From UBA6256 sp050261335 (lineage in GTDB: Bacteria > Bacillota > SHA-98 > UBA4971), in assembly GCA_050261335.1 (NCBI GenBank), contig JBLNDE010000041.1:1-64000 (forward strand): a stretch of DNA of 64,000 nucleotides, given 5' to 3'. Made by a program: the position numbers and the translations under genes. Under the pieces are notes generated by a model. It was given only the letters and a program-made list of their open reading frames with translations. It was not told the origin of the DNA and searched no databases. Positions 9,101 to 16,067 of the stretch are shown piece by piece (the first letter of the stretch is position 1; each line of letters opens with the position of its first letter).

Positions 9101-9419
9101 CGCGCGCGAGATGGTGAATAAGATCCAGACGATGCGGAAAGAGGCGGATTTCGACATCGAGGACCGCATCCATACCGTGTTCTGGGCCGACGCGGCTGTT
9201 CGGGAGGCGTGCGAGATCCATCGGGGCTACGTGATGGAGGAGACCCTCTCGGAGGAGCTAGAGTTTGCAGGCGATCCTGCCGCTGCTGAAGCTCGCGGAG
9301 AGCTTACCCGGGAGTGGGACGTTAACGGGCACAAGGCTGTGATCAGCGTGGGGCGCAAGCGCCCGGCTGCCGCGGCGAGTCCCGCGAGACCGCCTGTGGG
9401 ATGTGAACGCACCGAATGA
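6198..9419 (+). CDS. ileS: Isoleucyl-tRNA synthetase
   Basis: Class I aminoacyl-tRNA synthetase charging tRNA-Ile (1073 aa). The HIGH motif reads HPGH within TANALPHPGHVLTRAMKD and the KMSKS loop reads KMSKRKGN. The editing domain (WTTTPWTLPSN, GTGIVHLAPAFGEDD) and the anticodon-binding C-terminal region are both present. The length and the HPGH form point to the long, eukaryote-like type 2 IleS, which in other species tolerates mupirocin. Start GTG 6198 follows AGGAGG (6186-6191). The reading frame stays open further upstream, but only by reading through repeat A, so upstream starts are rejected. Regulated by the T-box. The stop overlaps the Nudix gene by four bases (ATGA). Confidence 0.97.
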   Translation: MVMFRKVDPDTSFPRMEEEILKFWAERRIFEKTLEKSEGKPRFVFYEGPPTANALPHPGHVLTRAMKDLVPRYRTMAGYHVPRKGGWDTHGLPVELEIEKELGISGKKQIEDYGVENFIEKCKESVFRYKREWERMTERVGFWIDLDRAYITYTNEYIESVWWALRRIWDKGLLYQGYKVVPYCPRCGTALSSHEVAQGYSEVEDPSVYVKFRVKGEDDTFFLVWTTTPWTLPSNVALAVSKDFTYVKVRLARTGERLILAKGLLGAAVREDHEIVEEFPGAALVGKEYEPLFPFARPDRRAWYVVTGDFVTLEEGTGIVHLAPAFGEDDMAAAAVHDLPVVQLVDAEGRFVDAVTPWKGMFVKEADPLIIRTLQEEGKLYRSEMYRHTYPFCWRCDTPLLYYARTSWFIRTTAAKEALLRNNAAINWHPDYIKDGRMGNFLENVIDWAVSRERYWGTPLPVWICERCGKQHCVGSVAELKSMATKLPERLELHRPYIDQAELRCPGCEGTMRRTREVIDAWFDSGSMPFAEWHYPFENKEEFERAFPANFICEAIDQTRGWFYTLLVISTLLFDRPSFENVLVLGHILDAEGQKMSKRKGNVVDTWEVFNTYGADAFRWYLYTVNPPWNPTRFYMDAVGESRRRFLSTLWNVYSFYVLYANVDGFEPAEHELAVERRALLDRWIISRFNGLARKVRSELDEYNITSAARAIEDFVDDLSNWYVRRSRRRYWGPEMNEDKVAAYLTLHEMLVGVAKLLAPFTPFIAEEIYRNLEGERRKDAPESVHLCDYPECNEALVDPELERDMDFARKVVTLGRAARNKVNIKNRQPLAEMVVVTGSPGDGRAVAALDALIKDELNVKTLREASSIGEFVSHRVKPRYDLLGPKHGRLVKALVASLAAMDPEEVVGAIERYGKVEVPAGGSVVTITRDELSVETAEKQGYAVESEGNVAIALNTELTRDLVMEGLAREMVNKIQTMRKEADFDIEDRIHTVFWADAAVREACEIHRGYVMEETLSEELEFAGDPAAAEARGELTREWDVNGHKAVISVGRKRPAAAASPARPPVGCERTE

Positions 9420-9928
9420 GCGAGCCTGGGCGAAAGCACGAGGTAAGCGCGGGGGTCGTCGTGTTCAGAGGCGACGAGGTGCTCGTCATCAAGAACCGCT
9501 TCGGCGAGTGGGTCCTTCCCAAGGGCAAGGTCGAGCCCGGTGAGACGCCTGAGGAAGCAGCCGTGCGCGAGGTTGAAGAGGAAACAAAGGTGCGCGCCGA
9601 CATCCTGAAACCGGTGGGTACGAGCACGTATACATACCTGTCCGAACATACCGGGGAACCTGTGGACAAAGTCGTCCACTGGTTTCTCGGGCGCGTGGCA
9701 GCCGAACTGGAGCAGGAGAAACCCGGCGAGAGCGCGGGATCAGCATCTGGACCTGGACCGCGCCCTGGCCCGGCGCCCGGGCCAGGGCTTGGACCCGGGT
9801 CGAGACCTGCGCCACAGCGGGAGGAAGGTATCACCGCTGCCCGCTTTATACCGTGGCGCGACGCTGTGGAGCTGCTGGAGTACGACGGCGACCTCGTGCG
9901 CAGGGCCGCGGCGGAGGGGGGACCATGA
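9416..9928 (+). CDS. Nudix hydrolase with Pro/Gly-rich insert
   Basis: Predicted nucleoside-diphosphate-linked hydrolase (170 aa, cytoplasmic). The Nudix box GX5EX7REVXEEX is seen as GKVEPGETPEEAAVREVEEE around residues 39-58, with an upstream VLPKGK typical of the MutT/Ap4A group. Between the core and the last helix (FIPWRDAVELLEYD) lies a low-complexity insert of about 30 residues made of GP, PG and RP repeats (about residues 104-136). Substrate unknown. Translation is coupled to ileS by an ATGA overlap. Homologues with this length but no insert are common, so the linker is probably a local expansion. Confidence 0.88.
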   Translation: MSEPGRKHEVSAGVVVFRGDEVLVIKNRFGEWVLPKGKVEPGETPEEAAVREVEEETKVRADILKPVGTSTYTYLSEHTGEPVDKVVHWFLGRVAAELEQEKPGESAGSASGPGPRPGPAPGPGLGPGSRPAPQREEGITAARFIPWRDAVELLEYDGDLVRRAAAEGGP

Positions 9929-10118
9929 AGAGCGAGCGCTCCTTCCGACCGGGCTTCCAGAGCTCGCACCTGGACGTCGCAGCCGGCGGAACACCGCAGA
10001 ACCTGCGGCGCCGGGGGCTATGCCCCGGCGTGTTGTAAGCCGGGCGGACGACCGGGAGCAGGGCCCAGGGCGGCACCGACGTCTACAGCTAGCATCACCG
10101 TGCAGGAGGTACGGGCGT

Positions 10119-10679
10119 ATGAGGCTCGGCGTGATAAGCGACACCCATGGTTCTCTGGTCGCGTGGAAACAGGCCCTTGCAGTGCTGGGCGAGGTGGATA
10201 TCCTGCTCCACGCGGGGGACGTGCTTTATCATGGTCCCAGAAACCCTCTGCCGGAGGGGCACGACGCGAGGCATCTCGCTGAGGCGATAAACGAGTACAG
10301 CGGTCGCCTGGTCATCGCGAAGGGCAACTGCGACGCGGACATCGACCAGATGGTGCTGGAGGTGCCCATCCAGGCGCCTTACGCGCTCGTGGTGGTGGAG
10401 GGCAGGTACATCATGATCCATCACGGCCACCTGGCGGCCGGGGACGACCTGGTGGATCTCGTGCGACGGTACCGGCTGGACCTCGTTGTCACCGGCCACA
10501 CGCACGTGCCCGTCGTCGAGAGGCCTTTCGGTGACGGCGGGGGGGTCATAATCAACCCCGGCAGCCCGGCCCTCCCGAAGACGCGCGAGAGGCGGGGCAC
10601 TGTCGCGGTCATCGAGGACGGCACGGTGCGCATCCTCCACGTCGACGATGGCAGCGAAGTCGCCTCCTGTCGCTGGTAG
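10119..10679 (+). CDS. YfcE-type metallophosphoesterase
   Basis: Calcineurin-like phosphodiesterase of the YfcE/MJ0936 family (186 aa). Metal ligands are visible: SDTHG near the N-terminus, LLHAGDV, KGNCD, the HHGH segment and GHTHVP. Substrate is probably a phosphodiester; the in vivo role is not known. Start ATG 10119 follows GCAGGAGGT (10102-10110) at eight bases, so the longer open frame upstream is not used. The 190-base gap before it contains only a G/C hairpin, CGCCGGGG...CCCCGGCG (10009-10030), without a clear U-tract. Confidence 0.9.
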   Translation: MRLGVISDTHGSLVAWKQALAVLGEVDILLHAGDVLYHGPRNPLPEGHDARHLAEAINEYSGRLVIAKGNCDADIDQMVLEVPIQAPYALVVVEGRYIMIHHGHLAAGDDLVDLVRRYRLDLVVTGHTHVPVVERPFGDGGGVIINPGSPALPKTRERRGTVAVIEDGTVRILHVDDGSEVASCRW

Positions 10680-10863
10680 CCTGCCCTGAGCCGCGGTCGC
10701 ACCTGCAGGAGGAGATCTCCCGCCGATAGCGAATTCCCTCCGTATCAGGGGAGCCGGACAAAGTCACGGCGTGGCGCGGGGCGAGCCCCGGGACTGAGGT
10801 GCAGAAAGCGTCGGCCTGCAGGGCGGCGGCCGCCCGGCGGGCCGGGCACGAGGAGGCGACGTA

Positions 10864-11841
10864 ATGCGCAGGTGCGTTCGATTTCCAGCGGCAGCTGTTT
10901 GTATGCTCATGGTCCTTCTGCTCCTGAAGTGCGGCGGGAGCCTGGCTGCCGGAGAACCTGCTCCGCGGCCTGAGCCGCCCAGGATCCTGCAGGTATATCC
11001 TTCCGACGGCATGCAGCACGTTCCCGTGGACAGCGCCATCCACATCATCTTCAGTGAGCCCATGGACGAGGCGGCGACCATCCAGTCGGTCAGCATCTCT
11101 CCCGCCCCCCAGATCGTCTATCCGGCGAGCTGGCAGTTCCTCAACAACAGGGCGATCATGATCATAGTCCCGGCGAAGCCCCTGCGTTACTCCACCACGT
11201 ACAGGGTAGTGGTGAGCCGAAGCGCCAGAGACTCCCAGGGCGCTGAGATGCAGCAAGACTACTCGTGGTCCTTCACGACCGCCAAGAGCCCTCCAGTCCC
11301 TGCCGAAGCGCCTTCAAACGGCGGGTTTGCCTCAGGCGATCTTGCGGGATGGTCATGGAAGCACGAGGAGGCCGGGGGATCCCGTGCTGCGTCGTGGGCC
11401 GTCGTGGACGAGGGGGACCGTCAGCATGCACTCAAGATCACGCGCCCACCAACGTTCGAGATGGGATCGTGCCGTGTGGAGCAGCGCCTCGATTCGGAGT
11501 TGCCTGCGTTCGGCCTGGTGTTCCTCTCATTCGACATGCGTGTGGACGACTATACGTTCAAGGAGTACACGGCACGGTCCACTTACCCCTTGAAGGTCGT
11601 CCTGACGTATCTCGATAAGGATGGCATGGAGCGCACCTTTGTGAGGGCGTACTACTACCACCTGCCCGCGGAGGGAGGCGTCGACAGCTTCGCAGAGTTC
11701 GTGGAGCTGGGGAAGTGGACGTCCAGGTCGTACAACCTGAGCGCGCTCGTTCCGAGGCCGGCCCGGCTCAAGTCAATCGGGTTCGAGTGTTCGGGATGGG
11801 CGTGGACCACCTTTGTTGACGACATAAAGCTGGTCTGGTGA
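10864..11841 (+). CDS. Secreted protein with SbsA Ig-like domain and a carbohydrate-binding-like C-terminal domain
   Basis: A 325-residue exported protein. Residues 1-28 are a signal peptide (MRRCVRF then AVCMLMVLLLL) with cleavage likely after SLAAG. Residues about 38-140 match the bacterial SbsA Ig-like (Big_5) pattern: YPSDGMQHVPVDSAIHIIFS, EPMD, YRVVVS, WSFTTA. Residues about 150-325 begin NGGFASGDLAGW and end TTFVDDIKLVW, the pattern of jelly-roll modules that often bind sugars. The Cys near residue 23 is preceded by LLK, a poor lipobox. Probably a cell-surface protein of unknown ligand. Start ATG 10864 has GAGGAGG upstream. The preceding gap of 184 bases shows no promoter that I trust. 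Confidence 0.75.
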   Translation: MRRCVRFPAAAVCMLMVLLLLKCGGSLAAGEPAPRPEPPRILQVYPSDGMQHVPVDSAIHIIFSEPMDEAATIQSVSISPAPQIVYPASWQFLNNRAIMIIVPAKPLRYSTTYRVVVSRSARDSQGAEMQQDYSWSFTTAKSPPVPAEAPSNGGFASGDLAGWSWKHEEAGGSRAASWAVVDEGDRQHALKITRPPTFEMGSCRVEQRLDSELPAFGLVFLSFDMRVDDYTFKEYTARSTYPLKVVLTYLDKDGMERTFVRAYYYHLPAEGGVDSFAEFVELGKWTSRSYNLSALVPRPARLKSIGFECSGWAWTTFVDDIKLVW

Positions 11842-11890
11842 GGCGAAGCGGGGAGTCCAATAATCAGCAAACAGGGGAGGGGCATTTCCG

Positions 11891-12748
11891 GTGGCGAGGA
11901 AGACTACGCTCGACTTCATGGACATGAAGCGAAAAGGGGAGAAGATCACGTTTCTCACGGCGTACGACTACCCCATCGCGTCGTTCGCCGAGAAGGCGGG
12001 GATAGACATGCTCCTCGTCGGCGACTCGCTGGGGATGGTCGTCTATGGACTTCCAGGCACGATCCCGGTCACCATGGACGAGATGATCATCCATAGCAGG
12101 GCCGTGCGCAGGGGCGCGCCCAACACGTTCGTTATCGGCGATATGCCATTCATGTCGTACCAGTCTTCGGTGGAGAAGGCGGTCGAAAACGCCGGGCGAT
12201 TCCTGAAGGAAGCCCAGATGGATGCCATCAAGCTCGAGGGTGGGCGAAGAGTCATCAAGCAGATCAAGGCCATCATCGATGCCGGCATCCCGGTGATGGG
12301 CCACATAGGCCTGACACCTCAGAGCTCCGGCCAGCTCGGCGGCTTCAAAGCCCAGGGGCGCACGGCTGAGGCCGCGCGCGAACTCATCCTCGACGCAATC
12401 GCCATCCAGGAGGCCGGAGCCTTCGCCATACTCCTTGAGGCCATTCCGCCGGAGGTGGGCGAGGCGATCACGAGCCGGCTTTCCATCCCCGTGCTCAGCA
12501 TCGGCGCGGGGATACACTGCGACGGCCAACTCCTCATCAACGGCGACATGCTCGGGCTCGTCGAGGCGTTTACCCCGAAGTTCGTGAAGAAGTATGCGAA
12601 TCTCGCGGAAATCATCACGGGCGCGATAACCGAATACGTTCACGACGTAAGAGACCTCAAGTTTCCCGAGGAGAAGCACACTTACAAGATGAAGGAGGGT
12701 GAAGCGGAGAAGCTTGCGGAGTTCCTGAAAAGCATTGACAGCCGGTGA
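11891..12748 (+). CDS. panB: 3-methyl-2-oxobutanoate hydroxymethyltransferase
   Basis: First committed step of pantothenate synthesis: adds a one-carbon unit from methylene-tetrahydrofolate to 2-oxoisovalerate. A 285-aa TIM barrel. Signature segments: LTAYDYPIASFAEKAGID, LLVGDSLGMVVYG (Mg ligand Asp), GDMPFMSY, KLEGG, MGHIGLTPQS, and LSIGAGIHCDGQ. The catalytic Glu lies in AILLEAIP. Start GTG 11891 follows AGGGGAGGGG. panC and panD are not in the window; coaD, a later CoA-pathway step, is 7 kb downstream. The next gene begins 55 bases on. Confidence 0.97.
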   Translation: MARKTTLDFMDMKRKGEKITFLTAYDYPIASFAEKAGIDMLLVGDSLGMVVYGLPGTIPVTMDEMIIHSRAVRRGAPNTFVIGDMPFMSYQSSVEKAVENAGRFLKEAQMDAIKLEGGRRVIKQIKAIIDAGIPVMGHIGLTPQSSGQLGGFKAQGRTAEAARELILDAIAIQEAGAFAILLEAIPPEVGEAITSRLSIPVLSIGAGIHCDGQLLINGDMLGLVEAFTPKFVKKYANLAEIITGAITEYVHDVRDLKFPEEKHTYKMKEGEAEKLAEFLKSIDSR

Positions 12749-12803
12749 GACGCAGCGCGGGTGAGAACGCCGGCGGAACGTGAGTTTGTGGAGGTGTTGC
12801 CAC

Positions 12804-13742
12804 TTGGATATGACGAGCGTGCGCGAAGCCCTGGAGCGAGCGGGCGTGCCCGGGCGGGACCTGGCGGAGTTGCCCAGTTCGACAAAGAGGTTCCCCGACG
12901 GCGCGCACTGGCGTGTAGAGGTGTCGGGCATCGAGACGACTGCGGTCCTCCGGGCCTGCATGGATGAGGCGAAAAAGCAACGGGTCCCGTTCCATCGCGC
13001 CATATCGGTCGTGCGGGGCGCGACGTGGGCCACCCGCGACGAACTCGCGGAGTTCGCAAGGATCGCCCACGACGAAAGGATCGAGGTCATTCTCACCCCC
13101 GGGCCGAGGCCCACGTGGTATTCGGGGCGGCAGATCGCCACACCGGAGGGCGCCGTCTGCGGCATGAGGCTTCGCGGCTGCGAGATGGTCGCTCACTTCG
13201 TGTATGACATCATGAGAGCGGTGGAGATAGGGTTCCGCGGGTTCCTCGTGTGGGATGAAGGGGTCCTCATGGTGCTGAACGAGATGAAGAAGAACGGCGA
13301 TCTGCCGAAGGAAGTCACGTTCAAGGTGTCCATCTTCGCCGGGCACGCGAATGCAGCCGGCGCGAAGCTTCTGCAGAGCCTGGGAGCGGGCACGTTCAAT
13401 CCCATCGCAGACAGTTCCCTCGCGGCGCTTGCTGCCATTCGGAAGGTCATCGATATCCCCATGGACGTCCATGTGCAGATATTCGATACTTGGGGCGGTA
13501 TGAACAGGTTCTACGAGACGCCGGAGATAGCGAGGGTCGCGGCGCCATGCTACTTCAAGATGGAGAGTGGCACGAGCGTGGGGATGTACGCGCCGTGGGG
13601 CGCGTCCGAGGCCGCTCTCTCAGATCTGGCGAGGCTCAAGATCAAGTCCATGAGGACGATAACAGAGATCATCAAGGATACATATCCCGATGTCAGGGTC
13701 TCCGAACATGGGGTACAGGGGCTTGCCATCCCGGAACCCTGA
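12804..13742 (+). CDS. U32-like TIM-barrel protein
   Basis: A 312-residue cytoplasmic protein resembling proteins often labelled peptidase U32 in clostridia (SVREALERAGVPGRDLAELPSS, FPDGAHWRVEV, GFRGFLVWDEGVL). No metal-site or protease motif is obvious to me, so the peptidase label may be wrong. The repeated strand-helix pattern (HRAISVVRG, IEVILTPG, FKVSIFAGHANAAGAKLLQSLGA, DVHVQIF) fits a TIM barrel. Start TTG 12804 is chosen because GGAGGTG (12790-12796) lies seven bases upstream and family members begin MDS/MDMTSVREAL. It probably shares an operon with panB and is followed by a strong terminator. Confidence 0.7.
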   Translation: MDMTSVREALERAGVPGRDLAELPSSTKRFPDGAHWRVEVSGIETTAVLRACMDEAKKQRVPFHRAISVVRGATWATRDELAEFARIAHDERIEVILTPGPRPTWYSGRQIATPEGAVCGMRLRGCEMVAHFVYDIMRAVEIGFRGFLVWDEGVLMVLNEMKKNGDLPKEVTFKVSIFAGHANAAGAKLLQSLGAGTFNPIADSSLAALAAIRKVIDIPMDVHVQIFDTWGGMNRFYETPEIARVAAPCYFKMESGTSVGMYAPWGASEAALSDLARLKIKSMRTITEIIKDTYPDVRVSEHGVQGLAIPEP

Positions 13743-13764
13743 GCGGACTCGCTCCGGACGGCGT

Positions 13765-13800
13765 GAAGCGCACGGAAAGCCCGTGCGCTTCGTCTGTCTC
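13765..13800 (+). terminator. Terminator after the panB operon
   Basis: GAAGCGCACGG (13765-13775) pairs perfectly with CCGTGCGCTTC (13781-13791) across a 5-nt loop, followed by GTCTGTCTCT. It lies 23 bases after the stop codon. Confidence 0.75.
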
Positions 13801-13885
13801 TGAACCGGATGCCGTCATGGAGGCCCGGGATCGCAGTCACGGTGAGTCGCCTGCGAGTCAGGTCGCACACTGGCGGGTGTCACGC

Positions 13886-14081
13886 CTCAAGGTGTGAGGT
13901 CACAAAACCATACTGGCTTGCGGGAATCCTGAGAGCTTCCGGCGTCTGCACGACGTGGCGCCTGGAATTCGGCCAGCCTGCGTGCGGAATTCGAACGAGG
14001 GGCGCAGCAAGTGCGTGGTCCCTGGAGTGGGACACCGGCGACCCCTGGAAACGTGGCGATGATTTCTGAATTCCTACCGAG
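13886..14081 (+). repeat. Palindromic repeat copy B (about 196 bp)
   Basis: Same order of blocks as copy A: left end CTCAAGGTGTGAGGTCACAA, core with TGCACGACGTGGCG, a central hairpin built on GGAATTC arms, ATTCGAACGAGG, then CACCGGCGACCCCTGG and GATTTCTGAA near the right end. The terminal inverted repeats are weaker than in A. It lies between the panB terminator and the promoter of the thioredoxin gene. Nothing else is visible in 13801-13885. Confidence 0.8.
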
Positions 14082-14112
14082 TTGCGGTAACGGCACGGGC
14101 TGCGCGGACACC

Positions 14113-14141
14113 TTGCAAGATACCCCGTAGGGTATTATGAT
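14113..14141 (+). promoter_or_regulatory. Promoter of the TlpA/ResA-like gene
   Basis: TTGCAA (14113-14118) and TATGAT (14136-14141) are 17 bases apart, 40 bases upstream of the GTG start. It lies just outside the right end of repeat B. Confidence 0.7.
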
Positions 14142-14181
14142 AGAGGCAAAGCTTGACCAGACCCCCGGAGGAGGCGGGATT

Positions 14182-14709
14182 GTGCGTACGAAACGAGTCT
14201 TGCTTCTGGTAGCGCTTCTCATCATCGTCGGCGCTGTAGGGTATGCCATGACGAACAGGTCGCGGCATACCGGGGCAGGGCATGCGCCGTCGGTGGAGGA
14301 AGGCGGCCTCGCCCTGAACTTCATACTCAAGGCGCTTGACGGCGGGGAGGTTTCACTCGAGGGATTCCGTGGAAAGGCCGTGGTGGTGAACTTCTGGGCC
14401 ACGTGGTGTCCTCCATGCAGGGCCGAGATCCCGGAGTTCATCGAGTTCTACAACCAGTATAGGGGCAGGGGCGTCATGGTTCTCGCGGTGAACCTTCGCG
14501 AGCCCGAAGACCACGTTCGTGCCTTCGCCGAGAAAGCGGGCATGGACTTTCCGGTGCTGCTCGATCTTTCCGGCGACGTGGCCGACATCTATAAGGTCCA
14601 GGCGATACCGACCACCATCGTGGTGGATGAGTCCGGTGTGATTAGGTCGCGGATAGTGGGGATGACGACCCGCGACGCGCTGGAGAGGGTTGTCAGGCCC
14701 CTGCTGTAG
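14182..14709 (+). CDS. Membrane-anchored thioredoxin-like protein, TlpA/ResA type
   Basis: A 175-residue thiol-disulfide reductase expected to act outside the membrane. Residues 5-22 (VLLLVALLIIVGAVGYAM) form an uncleaved signal anchor. The thioredoxin fold follows, with active site WCPPC in VVNFWATWCPPCRAEIPEF and the cis-Pro in AIPTTIVVD. The insertion typical of TlpA/ResA (VNLREPEDHVRAFAEKAG) is present. Likely substrates are apocytochromes c or spore-coat/cortex proteins (ResA, StoA); context does not decide. Start GTG 14182 follows GGAGGAGG (14167-14174). The ATG at 14137 lies inside the -10 box and is rejected. Confidence 0.9.
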   Translation: MRTKRVLLLVALLIIVGAVGYAMTNRSRHTGAGHAPSVEEGGLALNFILKALDGGEVSLEGFRGKAVVVNFWATWCPPCRAEIPEFIEFYNQYRGRGVMVLAVNLREPEDHVRAFAEKAGMDFPVLLDLSGDVADIYKVQAIPTTIVVDESGVIRSRIVGMTTRDALERVVRPLL

Positions 14710-15058
14710 GCGTTACGAGCAGGCCCCACGACTGGTTCAAGAATCGGAGCCTGCGGCGGCGCATCCTGGGTCAGAAGCGATAAGGATCTGACCACCCCAC
14801 GCACGCAAGCCGGCAAGTTCCCTGTCGCCTGCCCGGGTGTCGCCGGGCGCATGGATAGTAGCAGGCCATGGCGGCCAACGGCCGCCGCCATCGCGGCGTG
14901 AAAACGCGTTCGTGGACTGTTTCGGGTAGAAGAACCCGACGAGCCAGCCGCCTGGCATGGGAGCAGACCCATGGGGCGGCGGTTTCGGGTACGTGGAGAA
15001 GCGACGATGAGCGACGCCACGGCATTCGAGCCGGGCACGGAGGCGATGGACGACGCGA
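14710..15058. other. Gap with no supported gene
   Basis: About 350 bases between the thioredoxin gene and the end of rpmB. Short G/C inverted repeats occur (ATGGCGGCC/GGCCGCC near 14870, CGGGT/ACCCG near 14925) that could end rpmB transcription on the minus strand, but none has a U-tract. Open frames here have no ribosome binding site or recognisable product. Confidence 0.5.
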
Positions 15059-15250
15059 CTACTGCGCGCGCTCCACCTTTCCGGAGCGGAGACACCTCGT
15101 ACACACGTAGATGCGCTTCGCGGCTCCATTTACCAGGGCTCTCACGCGACGAATGTTCGGCAGCCACCTGCGGGGAGTCTTGATATCCGAGTGACTGACC
15201 TGTCTACCAACATGTGGGCTTTTGCCACAAATCTCGCAGCGATACGACAC
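15059..15250 (-). CDS. rpmB: 50S ribosomal protein L28
   Basis: A 63-residue ribosomal protein of the large subunit. The family pattern is complete: SYRCEICGKSPHVGRQVSHS, then RRWLPNIRRVR, and VCTRCLRSGKV. The pairs CEIC and CTRC make this the zinc-binding (C+) form. Start GTG 15250 follows AGGGAGGTG at six bases on the minus strand, so the longer open frame is not used. It is transcribed alone and divergently from asp23, the same arrangement as in Bacillus subtilis (rpmB/yloU). Confidence 0.95.
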   Translation of the reverse strand: MSYRCEICGKSPHVGRQVSHSDIKTPRRWLPNIRRVRALVNGAAKRIYVCTRCLRSGKVERAQ

Positions 15251-15287
15251 GAACGGCACCTCCCTGTCTTGCAAAGACCCGGCCTGT

Positions 15288-15316
15288 ATTGTATCATAGC
15301 GACGCAGGCGGTGCAA
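15288..15316 (-). promoter_or_regulatory. rpmB promoter
   Basis: On the minus strand TTGCAC (15311-15316) and TACAAT (15288-15293) are separated by 17 bases and lie about 40 bases upstream of the rpmB start. Confidence 0.8.
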
Positions 15317-15667
15317 GCGGCTTTCGAAGGCGGCCCGCAATGGAGGGCTTGCAAGGGAGCCTGCAGGGGAGCGCGCGTGAGTGTGGGTCTATAATCCTCG
15401 CGAGTCCGGCGGCGGAGTCAGGGGCCGGCTCCCACGCGCCAGGGCATTGAGGATGAGGATCCGACATAGGAGGACGCACCAGGGACGCACCCTTGAACTC
15501 GCGCCCGGAGCACGCGAGGGTGGGAGCCTTCGAGAGGCCTTCTAAACAGGGTGTCCGCGCGAATACGATAGCAAAAAGGAATTTCACCTGTTGCGGAGAA
15601 TGTAGAGACTGCTGGTTCTTACCTGGTCTTCGCTGGGTGGCGACCCGGGCAGGGGGTATGGCGGCTC
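15317..15667. other. Gap between the rpmB promoter and asp23
   Basis: About 350 bases. A plus-strand TATAAT at 15390-15395 could serve asp23, but no -35 sits at the right distance. A 74-codon frame from 15493 has a short Cys cluster but no family resemblance, and I do not call it a gene. Confidence 0.4.
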
Positions 15668-16045
15668 ATGGGCAAGGATGTCAGCACCGAACTCGGCCAG
15701 ATCACCATCTCGGATGAGGTGATCGCGCTCGTTGCCGGCATGGCGGCGACCGAGTGCTATGGCCTGGTCGGGATGGCCTCACGGAACATCCAGGATGGAA
15801 TAGCGGAGCTTCTGGGCATGGACAACCTGAGTCGCGGCGTCGAGGTGAAGCTGGCCGGCGACGAGGTTTCGATAGACCTGTACATCATAGTCGAGTACGG
15901 CACGAAGATCACCGAGGTTGCCCACAATGTCATCGACAAGGTCCGATACGTGGTTGAGAGCATGACCGGGCTCAAGGTGGCAAAGGTCAACATAACAGTT
16001 CAGGGTGTGAGGGTGACGCATGTCCGACAGGATAAGCGCACGTGA
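15668..16045 (+). CDS. Asp23/Gls24 family protein (YloU)
   Basis: A 125-residue member of the Asp23/Gls24 envelope-stress family, cytoplasmic or membrane-associated. The family pattern is clear: GQITISDEVIALVAGMAATECYGLVGM, then GVEVKLAGDEVSIDLYIIVEYG and VAKVNITVQGVRV. Start ATG 15668 has GGCAGGGGGT upstream. The position next to fakA is conserved in Bacillus (yloU-yloV); precise function is unknown, with proposed links to membrane homeostasis. Confidence 0.93.
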   Translation: MGKDVSTELGQITISDEVIALVAGMAATECYGLVGMASRNIQDGIAELLGMDNLSRGVEVKLAGDEVSIDLYIIVEYGTKITEVAHNVIDKVRYVVESMTGLKVAKVNITVQGVRVTHVRQDKRT

Positions 16046-16067
16046 CCGGCAACAGGAGGTTGGCGCG

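Noticed and set aside
12804..13742. Calling the U32-like protein a collagenase-type peptidase
   Set aside because: The U32 peptidase signature motif is not visible; the label in databases for this group seems to rest on weak similarity.
15493..15717. 74-codon plus-strand frame before asp23 with CCGECRDCW
   Set aside because: It overlaps asp23 in another frame and shows no wider similarity. AGGAGG at about 15478 is 10 bases upstream of its TTG, but the rest of the frame looks non-coding.
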